This document shows, piece by piece, positions 55,338-64,000 of a stretch of DNA of 64,000 bases. Location: contig JAFRMR010000003.1 in the NCBI GenBank assembly GCA_017430535.1, positions 186,001 through 250,000 of the forward strand, in the 5' to 3' direction. Each line of letters starts with the position of its first letter. Position 1 is the first letter of the stretch. The notes under the pieces are model-generated. The model saw only the letters and a list, made by a program, of their open reading frames with translations, searched no databases and was not told where the DNA came from. The translations under genes and the position numbers were made by a program. Origin of the DNA: Clostridia bacterium (GTDB lineage Bacteria > Bacillota > Clostridia > Oscillospirales > Acutalibacteraceae).

Positions 55338-55814
55338 ATGCCCTTAAACATAGATATTCAGCAGGTTCTTTTGCATATGCTGAATTTTGTGATACTTTTT
55401 GCCGCGTTGTATTTTTTGCTGTATAAACCGGTAAAAAAATTCATAGACGGCAGAGAAGAGTATTGCAAAGATATAGAAAAAAGAACCAAAACCACACTCA
55501 GCGATGCCGAAGAACTGAAATGCGAGTACAGCGGAAAACTGGAATCGGCTCAGGAAGAAATAAAAAAGATGAAATCGGATGCTGCCGATGAAGCAGAAAA
55601 AGAAGCCGATGAAATCAAAGATAAAGCACGGCAGGAAGCCGGCAATATAATTGAAAAGGCACGAGCCGAGGCTGAAAAAGAAAAAAGCAATATATTGAAC
55701 GGCGTGAATCCCGAAATCTGCAAACTTGCACAGGATGCAGCCGAAAAAATCGTATTTGAAAGCACATCGGATGCATATGACAGTTTTCTTGATATAACGG
55801 ATGGGGATGAATAA
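55338..55814 (+). CDS. atpF: F-type ATP synthase subunit b
   Basis: Peripheral-stalk subunit of 158 residues: one N-terminal membrane helix (LLHMLNFVILFAALYFLLY, about 9-27), then a long charged coiled coil (about 30-135). The ATG at 55338 has CGGAGG 7 bp upstream; the TTG at 55332 is too close. The next gene is not a separate delta; the b C-terminus would have to meet the delta-like segment fused to alpha. Confidence 0.95.
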   Translation: MPLNIDIQQVLLHMLNFVILFAALYFLLYKPVKKFIDGREEYCKDIEKRTKTTLSDAEELKCEYSGKLESAQEEIKKMKSDAADEAEKEADEIKDKARQEAGNIIEKARAEAEKEKSNILNGVNPEICKLAQDAAEKIVFESTSDAYDSFLDITDGDE

Positions 55815-55815
55815 T

Positions 55816-57519
55816 ATGACTCAGAACCAAGCGTATCTCTATTCAAATGAAGAACCCAGCAACAGCCAGAAATCAAGAATGATTGAATTCCTTAAGGATA
55901 AACACAACATCAGCGAATTGATTTTTGTAAAAGACGAATCCATTACCGCCGGCTTCCGCCTTATTGCAGGCAGCAAGGAATATGACTGGACCGGTGAGGG
56001 ACGGCTTAAGCAGTTCAAAGCTTCACTTGATGAGATAAAATTTGAAAAAGATGTTATTCCCCTGATTAAAGAAAAAATTGATAACTTTTCAACTGAAGTA
56101 ACCGGCACCGATATAGGCAGAGTAATAACCGTAAGCGATGATATTGCCACCGTAAGCGGACTTGACGGTGCGGAATACGGCGAAATACTGCTGTTTGAAA
56201 ACGGAATAAAAGGCCTTGTTCAGGACCTTAAAGAGGATGAAATAGGCTGTATTCTGTTTGATGAAGGCGATGATATATCCCAGGGCGGATTTGTAAGGCG
56301 CAGCGGAAAAGTTGCCGGTATGCCGGTCGGTGATAAATTTATCGGCAGGGTAACGGATGCCCTTGGCAATCCGATAGACGGCCTTGGAGATATAGAGGCA
56401 GATGATTACAGGCCCATAGAAAGGCCGGCTCCCGGTATAGTTGAAAGGCAGCCCGTAAATACTCCTATTGAAACGGGAATAATTACAATTGACACAATGT
56501 TTCCCATAGGCCGCGGCCAGAGGGAACTTATAATCGGCGACAGGCAGACGGGTAAAACCACCATTGCCGTTGACACAATCCTCAACCAGAAGGATAAAGA
56601 TGTTATATGTATTTATGTTGCAATCGGCCAGAAGGCAAGCTCTGTTGCTTCAACAGTTAATACGCTTAAATCCTTCGGCGCTATGGATTACACAACCGTA
56701 ATAAGTTCAACGGCAGCCGATCCCGATCCCCTGAAATATATTGCCCCTTACGCAGGATGCGCTCTGGGCGAGTATTTTATGGAAAAAGGGAAAGATGTTC
56801 TTATTATTTACGATGACCTTTCAAAGCATGCGGATGCTTACAGGACTTTAAGCCTGCTTCTCGGAAGATCGCCGGGGCGTGAGGCATATCCCGGCGATAT
56901 TTTCTACCTGCATTCAAGGCTACTTGAACGCTCGGCTCATCTCAGCGATGAACTGGGCGGCGGCAGCCTTACGGCAATCCCTATAGTTGAAACCCAGGCC
57001 GGTGATGTTTCCGCCTATATACCCACAAATGTAATTTCTATTACAGACGGTCAGATTTTCCTTGAAACAGGATTGTTTTTCAGCGGGCAGAGGCCTGCTG
57101 TTAATGTAGGTATTTCCGTTTCCCGTGTAGGCGGCGATGCTCAGGCAAAAATAGTTAAAAACACCTGTAAATCACTGAAAATAGAGCTTGCCCAGTACCA
57201 GGAAAAATCGGTATTCAACAAATTTTCATCGGACCTTGATGAAGAAACAAAGCAAAGCCTGCAGTTCGGCGAAAGCCTTATGATGATAATGCGCCAAAAG
57301 CAGCATACTCCCCTGTCAAGGCACAGAATTGTTATTATTATGACTGCGGCCCTCGGCAGAAAATTTGCCGGGCTGACTCTTGCCGAAACAGAGAAACTCA
57401 GCAATGAAATCTGCGCCGGATTTGAGGAAAAACATGACAGCCTCTGCAAAAAAATTGATGAGAAAGGAATACTTACGCAGGAAGAAACAGAAACCCTGAA
57501 AAACTATATTTTTGCGTAA
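55816..57519 (+). CDS. atpA: F-type ATP synthase alpha subunit with an N-terminal delta-C-terminal-domain-like fusion
   Basis: The alpha core starts near residue 75 (VIPLIKEKIDNF) and has Walker A GDRQTGKT, VAIGQKASSVAST, YDDLSKHADAYR and SRVGGDAQ, all normal. The first ~70 residues are extra. A short polar lead is followed by SRMIEFLKDKHNISELIFV, then DESITAGFRLIAGSKEY and GRLKQFKASLDE, which match the pattern of the delta C-terminal domain (D-x-S-L-x-G-G-x-x-I, then GxLxxLxxxL). No separate atpH exists in the operon, and the delta N-terminal six-helix domain is missing. The start may be ATG 55801, 55807 or 55816; all keep the fused segment. Confidence 0.93.
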   Translation: MTQNQAYLYSNEEPSNSQKSRMIEFLKDKHNISELIFVKDESITAGFRLIAGSKEYDWTGEGRLKQFKASLDEIKFEKDVIPLIKEKIDNFSTEVTGTDIGRVITVSDDIATVSGLDGAEYGEILLFENGIKGLVQDLKEDEIGCILFDEGDDISQGGFVRRSGKVAGMPVGDKFIGRVTDALGNPIDGLGDIEADDYRPIERPAPGIVERQPVNTPIETGIITIDTMFPIGRGQRELIIGDRQTGKTTIAVDTILNQKDKDVICIYVAIGQKASSVASTVNTLKSFGAMDYTTVISSTAADPDPLKYIAPYAGCALGEYFMEKGKDVLIIYDDLSKHADAYRTLSLLLGRSPGREAYPGDIFYLHSRLLERSAHLSDELGGGSLTAIPIVETQAGDVSAYIPTNVISITDGQIFLETGLFFSGQRPAVNVGISVSRVGGDAQAKIVKNTCKSLKIELAQYQEKSVFNKFSSDLDEETKQSLQFGESLMMIMRQKQHTPLSRHRIVIIMTAALGRKFAGLTLAETEKLSNEICAGFEEKHDSLCKKIDEKGILTQEETETLKNYIFA

Positions 57520-57536
57520 AGTATATCTCATAAATT

Positions 57537-60033
<2,497 letters not shown>

Positions 60034-60038
60034 TTTTT

Positions 60039-60071
60039 CTCCCCGGTTGCGATAACCGGGGAGCTCTTTTT
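60039..60071 (+). terminator. Terminator of the ATP synthase operon
   Basis: CTCCCCGGTT and AACCGGGGAG form a 10-bp stem around GCGAT, followed by CTCTTTTTA. Confidence 0.95.
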
Positions 60072-60132
60072 ATTGACTTGACTAAAATAAATGTGTTATC
60101 ATCTTTATATAAACTTTTCCGGAGGTAATGAA

Positions 60133-62520
60133 ATGAAAAATACAGCGGTTAAAATCACTGCTGCGGTTCTGAGCGCCTTATTGTTATTCGGTGTAATTCC
60201 GCTTTCATTTGCAGCTGGATTTGACAGTATCTGTCTCGGCAGTTATCCCCAGTCTCTTGTGGATGATTCTTCTTTAACAGCAGCACTCGATTCCATGGTT
60301 TCAGATGATGACTGGGTTTCTTACGGATATTACAGCAACGGCTCCCCGGCCGACTATATGTTCTATACGGATAAATATCTGAACGGTGAAAAATACAGAG
60401 GAGTCTGTTTCAGCCTTTACAGACCGACTGAGTGCAACCAAAACGCCGGAAATGAAGGAACAAAAAACTACGGCCAGCTGAATTACAATAAAAATTCAAT
60501 ATACTGGTTCCGATATGAGCCGATAAAATGGTATGTGTTGGATTATGATTCAGGGCTTGTTGTTTCTGAATATGCGCTGGACTGCATGGAATTCAGAGCA
60601 GATAATTCTGATAAAAACTACAGCACATCTGATATAAAAGAATGGCTTGAGAACAATTTTACCGAAACGGCTTTTGCCGCCGAAGAACTTGCTGCAATAA
60701 GCGGTAATGCGAAACTGCTTTCAGTTGAACAATGTGAAAATTCAGCTTTGTTTCCTACCTCTTCGGACAGAGTAGCCGCAACAACGCAGTATTCCGAAAT
60801 GCAGAATTGCTATTACGCATCCATAAACGGTGAACACTTCACTTTCTGGTGGACAAGTTCAGCCGTTGAAAATTCACTTAAAGCCTATACAATCGGTTTC
60901 ATGGGTGCAAAATCATCAACAGAATTAAACAAGATTTACGGTGTAAGACCGGCTTTGAATATTGACTTAAGCAAAGCCGTTCCATCCGACAGTACTCAGC
61001 ATACAATATACTACACACTTTATAATCCAGACGGAAGTGTTTATTCAAACAATAGCGAAAGATATAATACAGGCAGCCCGGTAACAGCCTACACGCCGGA
61101 AGTTGAAGGAATATTTTCCGGCTGGAATGATACTGTTCCTTCTGTAATGCCGGACCATGATCTTTATTACTGCTCCACTGTACAGGGCGTTCAGTACACA
61201 ATAACATATATTCTCGGCAACGTCGAAGATGATATTGTTAATTCTTATACAGCAGGAGAAACCATTATAAAACCTGCCGATCCTGTAAGAGAGCATTACA
61301 GTTTCAAAGGATGGAATACGACTGTTCCCGAAACTATGCCGGCGGAAAACATAACAATTACAGCCCTTTGGGAAATTAACAAACACGATGTTATTTATAT
61401 TGCCGATTCTCAGGAGTATGAAAGAATACCAGATGTTGCATACGGCATCACAGTACCGGAGTGCTCCAAAGGCAACCCTGAAAAAGAAGGATATAGATTC
61501 ACCGGCTGGGCTGCATCACCCTCAACTATGCCGGACGAAGATTTGTATATAGATGCCTGCTTTGAAATTGAGTCCTACACAATTACATATATTCTCAATA
61601 ACGGTGAAGAAAATATTGTAACCGAATATGAATTCGGTCAGCAGGTTGAAAAGCCGGATAACCCGGTATATGAAGGGCACTCTTTCTCAGGCTGGAGCAT
61701 CATCCCCCCGGATACTATGCCCGCCAAAGATCTAGTAATCGAAGCAAAATGGGATACTGTTCTTTATACTCTTACTCTTGATTTTGACTGTGAAAAAGAG
61801 AATGAGATACGCAACTATGAATTCGGTGAAGAAATTTCCGGCATCCCCATGCCCGAACGGACAGGTTATGTTTTTGACGGATGGAGCCCGGAAATACCGG
61901 CAACCATGCCCGCAAATAACCTGACTGTAAAGGCAAAGTGGAAGATTGTCCCTGAAACACACACCCACAATTTCATTTATGAAACTACCGATACACATCA
62001 TCGGTTTGTATGCGCCTGCGGCGAAAAGAAAGCTTATGAAAAGCACTCATTTACCTGGAAAACGGAAAAAGAACCAACGGCAACAAAACAGGGATTAACA
62101 AAGGGTATCTGCAGCAAATGCGGTTACTGTATAACAAAAGCAATTCCTCCCCTCGGCAATCCGGTAATCAATGCTCCGGCAGGCCGTAAAATTGCCTACA
62201 GGTCAAATATCAAAGTTAAGGCAACCGGTAAAGATATACCGTCAGATTGCAGGCTTGTTCTTTTTGCCGGAAACAAACCGGTCAGATACGGCGATAACAG
62301 CAAAGTGGAATATGAGGCAGAAGATATTAGAGATAATATATCTTTTACAGTTAAGGTTATGGGCAAAACCGATAACAAAGTGCGAAATAACAGCAACGGT
62401 AATCCCCTTATCAAATCCTTTGATGTAACCCTGAATAAAGGATTTTTCCAGAGAATAATCGCATTTTTTGTTCATCTTTTCAAGCTCACAAAAACCGAAA
62501 GATTTGAGCCAACCGCATAA
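60133..62520 (+). CDS. Secreted DUF6273 / InlB-repeat surface protein
   Basis: A 795-residue exported protein. The signal peptide ends near SFAAGFDS. A DUF6273-like domain (about 25-300) has CLGSYPQSL, NSIYWFRYEPIKWYVLDYD, DIKEWLENNF, FWWTSSAV and GVRPALNI. Five InlB B-type repeats follow (GW..PxTMPA..L.. pattern), then a Cys/His region (FVCACGEKKAYEKHSFTW, CSKCGYC) and a beta domain. It ends with a short hydrophobic segment, FFQRIIAFFVHLFKL. The ATG at 60133 follows a GGAGG. Such proteins are usually cell-surface structural or adhesive; no LPXTG is seen. Confidence 0.85.
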   Translation: MKNTAVKITAAVLSALLLFGVIPLSFAAGFDSICLGSYPQSLVDDSSLTAALDSMVSDDDWVSYGYYSNGSPADYMFYTDKYLNGEKYRGVCFSLYRPTECNQNAGNEGTKNYGQLNYNKNSIYWFRYEPIKWYVLDYDSGLVVSEYALDCMEFRADNSDKNYSTSDIKEWLENNFTETAFAAEELAAISGNAKLLSVEQCENSALFPTSSDRVAATTQYSEMQNCYYASINGEHFTFWWTSSAVENSLKAYTIGFMGAKSSTELNKIYGVRPALNIDLSKAVPSDSTQHTIYYTLYNPDGSVYSNNSERYNTGSPVTAYTPEVEGIFSGWNDTVPSVMPDHDLYYCSTVQGVQYTITYILGNVEDDIVNSYTAGETIIKPADPVREHYSFKGWNTTVPETMPAENITITALWEINKHDVIYIADSQEYERIPDVAYGITVPECSKGNPEKEGYRFTGWAASPSTMPDEDLYIDACFEIESYTITYILNNGEENIVTEYEFGQQVEKPDNPVYEGHSFSGWSIIPPDTMPAKDLVIEAKWDTVLYTLTLDFDCEKENEIRNYEFGEEISGIPMPERTGYVFDGWSPEIPATMPANNLTVKAKWKIVPETHTHNFIYETTDTHHRFVCACGEKKAYEKHSFTWKTEKEPTATKQGLTKGICSKCGYCITKAIPPLGNPVINAPAGRKIAYRSNIKVKATGKDIPSDCRLVLFAGNKPVRYGDNSKVEYEAEDIRDNISFTVKVMGKTDNKVRNNSNGNPLIKSFDVTLNKGFFQRIIAFFVHLFKLTKTERFEPTA
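61005..61941 (+). repeat. Five InlB/Listeria-Bacteroides-type protein repeats
   Basis: Each unit of about 60 residues has a YTITYIL-like strand, a central FxGW and a TMPAxxLxxxA ending. Units begin near 61005, 61195, 61378, 61567 and 61755. They differ enough in DNA sequence to be old. Confidence 0.85.
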
Positions 62521-62538
62521 TTGAAAATGATATTAAAA

Positions 62539-62571
62539 CCGCCCGGAATATCTACAAAGTATTCCGGGCGG
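62539..62571. terminator. Bidirectional terminator between convergent genes
   Basis: CCGCCCGGAATA and TATTCCGGGCGG form a perfect 12-bp stem, with AT-rich flanks on both sides. Confidence 0.9.
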
Positions 62572-62579
62572 TATTTCTG

Positions 62580-63209
62580 TTATTTAATTTCAACATCATC
62601 CATATAATTTGGTTCAGGCCTGATAAAAACAAAAATAAAATCTTTTACTCTTGCAAAAAATTCTCTTGTATGTCTGTAAAGCGCCGATGGATAATCCTGC
62701 GCTGTTTTTTCTGCGGCAACACCCGCTGCATCCATTCCAAGGCATCTTGCAGCAAACACGCTCCTGAACAGGTGATATTTCTGGGTTACAATAAGCGGTT
62801 TGCACACCCCGATTAGTTCTTTCGCTCTGTACATTGATTCATAAGTTGAAAGACCGCCTTCATCCATAATTATTATTCTGTCTTCTAGGCCCTGCTTAAT
62901 GGCGTAATCTTTCATTGCTTTCGGCTCATTATAGTATTTATCGATGCCGTCCCCACTCATAACAACATAACGGCTCTGCTTACAATTATAAAGTCTGATT
63001 GCAGTATCAAGCCTGTCTTTGAGCAAAGCGCCGGGCTCTTTTCCGTTTACGCTTGTGCCGAGTACCAGAATACAATCATAATTTTCTGTAAGCTTATCTT
63101 CTTTCTTAATGTAAACTGAGCTATATGCAATAACCGCAATATTGATTATTACAAGAGATGAAATAAGAACTGAAATTATTTTTATAACGAATTTAAAAAA
63201 CTTTTTCAT
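62580..63209 (-). CDS. DUF218 (SanA/YdcF-like) membrane protein
   Basis: A 209-residue protein: one N-terminal membrane helix (about 8-30) then a Rossmann-like DUF218 domain facing outward. Conserved segments are DCILVLGTSVNGKEPGALLKDRLD, YVVMSGDGID, EPKAMKDYA, DEGGLSTYESMYRAKEL and VTQKYHLFRSVFAA. SanA-type members affect envelope barrier function in E. coli; the biochemical role is not settled. Monocistronic with its own promoter. Confidence 0.9.
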   Translation of the reverse strand: MKKFFKFVIKIISVLISSLVIINIAVIAYSSVYIKKEDKLTENYDCILVLGTSVNGKEPGALLKDRLDTAIRLYNCKQSRYVVMSGDGIDKYYNEPKAMKDYAIKQGLEDRIIIMDEGGLSTYESMYRAKELIGVCKPLIVTQKYHLFRSVFAARCLGMDAAGVAAEKTAQDYPSALYRHTREFFARVKDFIFVFIRPEPNYMDDVEIK

Positions 63210-63240
63210 TACTGCTCATCCTGCTGATTTTTATACTGTT

Positions 63241-63269
63241 ATTTTATCATCAATCATTTTTTCAGTCAA
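63241..63269 (-). promoter_or_regulatory. Promoter of the DUF218 gene
   Basis: On the minus strand TTGACT (63269-63264), a 17-bp spacer and TAAAAT (63246-63241). Confidence 0.75.
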
Positions 63270-63292
63270 TTATCGGATTCACACCCTGTTTA

Positions 63293-63321
63293 TTGACTTT
63301 AATTTATCTTTAAGTTAAAAT
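63293..63321 (+). promoter_or_regulatory. Promoter of tgt
   Basis: TTGACT at 63293-63298, a 17-bp spacer and TAAAAT at 63316-63321, about 15 bp before the start codon, giving a very short leader. Confidence 0.8.
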
Positions 63322-63336
63322 AAGCCCGGTGATAAT

Positions 63337-64000
63337 ATGTTTGAACTTATAAAAAAAGAAAAGCTTGCAAGACGGGGAGTTCTTAAAACCGTTCACGGTG
63401 AAGTGCAGACCCCCGCTTTTATGAATGTTGCCACCTGCGGCGCAATCAAAGGGGCTCTTTCTTCAACTGACCTTGAAAATATAAACTGCCAAGTGATGCT
63501 TTCCAACACCTATCATCTGCATGTAAGGCCAGGCGACAAGCTGGTGAAAGAGCTGGGCGGCCTTCACAAATTTACAGGCTGGTCAGGTCCTATTCTGACA
63601 GACAGCGGCGGATTCCAGGTTTTTTCTCTTGCGTCACTGAGGAAAATCAAAGAGGAAGGTGTCTATTTCCAAAGTCATGTGGACGGGCGCTATATTTTCA
63701 TGGGACCGGAAGAAAGTATGCAGATACAATCCAACCTCGGCTCCACAATAGCTATGGCCTTTGATGAATGTGTTGAAAACCCCGCGACTTATGAATACGC
63801 CGAAAAATCCTGTGAAAGAACCGCCCGCTGGCTTGAAAGATGCAAAGCGGAAATGGCCAGACTGAATTCACTGCCTGATACCATAAACAAAAAGCAGCTG
63901 CTTTTCGGCATAAACCAGGGTTGCACTTTTGAAGACCTTAGAATCAATAATATGAAAGCAATCGCAAAGATGAATCTTGACGGTTATGCAATCGGCGGCC
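63337..64000 (+). CDS. tgt: tRNA-guanine transglycosylase (3'-truncated by window edge)
   Basis: Exchanges G34 for preQ1 in tRNAs with GUN anticodons during queuosine synthesis. The 221 visible codons cover the N-terminal half of the barrel: QTPAFMNVATCGAIKG, SNTYHLHVRPG, the catalytic-Asp segment ILTDSGGFQVFSL, the FDECVEN region and GINQGCTFEDLR. The reading frame stays open to the window end. The ATG at 63337 has only a weak GGTGAT upstream. Confidence 0.96.
   Translation, partial: MFELIKKEKLARRGVLKTVHGEVQTPAFMNVATCGAIKGALSSTDLENINCQVMLSNTYHLHVRPGDKLVKELGGLHKFTGWSGPILTDSGGFQVFSLASLRKIKEEGVYFQSHVDGRYIFMGPEESMQIQSNLGSTIAMAFDECVENPATYEYAEKSCERTARWLERCKAEMARLNSLPDTINKKQLLFGINQGCTFEDLRINNMKAIAKMNLDGYAIGG

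Overview
The window looks like chromosome of an anaerobic, low-to-moderate GC, Gram-positive bacterium of class Clostridia (Bacillota), most likely an Oscillospirales/Ruminococcaceae-type gut organism. The evidence is a Firmicutes-style L27 with its Prp processing protease, an L21 leader, a T-box in front of pheST, RNase J, GdpP, IreB and YqeG, strong AGGAGG ribosome-binding sites, and canonical TTGACA-17-TATAAT promoters. Rubrerythrin and desulfoferrodoxin point to strict anaerobiosis, and GH31 and GH130 enzymes to glycan use. This lineage call is inferred from gene content; there is no 16S gene here.

Layout. 1-3.4 kb (+): the 3' part of a neutral-ceramidase-like gene, a RodA/FtsW protein, rubrerythrin and desulfoferrodoxin. 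3.5-4.26 kb: tRNA-Met and tRNA-Trp, then a 600-bp gene-free stretch holding a duplicated tRNA-Trp 3' end. 4.3-8.7 kb (-): GH31 glucosidase, a GPH-type sugar symporter and a DUF2238-like membrane protein. 8.9-13.07 kb (+): YqeG-like and ThrH HAD phosphatases and two exported or membrane proteins of unknown role. 13.07-13.39 kb: a highly structured intergenic element between two copies of one hairpin. 13.4-23.5 kb (-): one tightly packed nine-gene unit, rnj-gdpP-rplI-dnaB-tilS-hpt-ftsH-ftr-like-trxA. 23.7-33.5 kb (-): ireB plus a small unknown gene, pheST with T-box, rpmF/yceD, a P-loop protein, pgi, and a GH130/Tim44-like/metallophosphoesterase operon. 33.66-34.8 kb (+): a DivIVA-like mini-protein and a signal-peptidase-like protein lacking the usual active-site motif. 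34.8-53.9 kb (-): a cysteine-nucleophile alpha/beta hydrolase, a GH3 acyl-adenylase-type protein, rplU-prp-rpmA, folD-lgt, an M16 peptidase pair, lysA, engB, lon, a U32 peptidase, mltG, 5-FCL, DJ-1, tmk and argF. 54.1-60.0 kb (+): an F-type ATP synthase operon. 60.1-64 kb: a DUF6273/InlB-repeat surface protein, a DUF218 protein (-) and the 5' end of tgt.

Most unusual is the ATP synthase operon. It has no separate delta gene. A segment resembling the delta C-terminal domain sits at the N-terminus of alpha, the c subunit carries a signal peptide and an acidic linker, and epsilon lacks its C-terminal helical domain. Other points of interest are two Tim44-like/zinc-ribbon proteins 19 kb apart (one fused to a TMEM43-like region), an FTR-like/thioredoxin pair at the end of the ftsH operon, and the two repeat-bounded intergenic elements.
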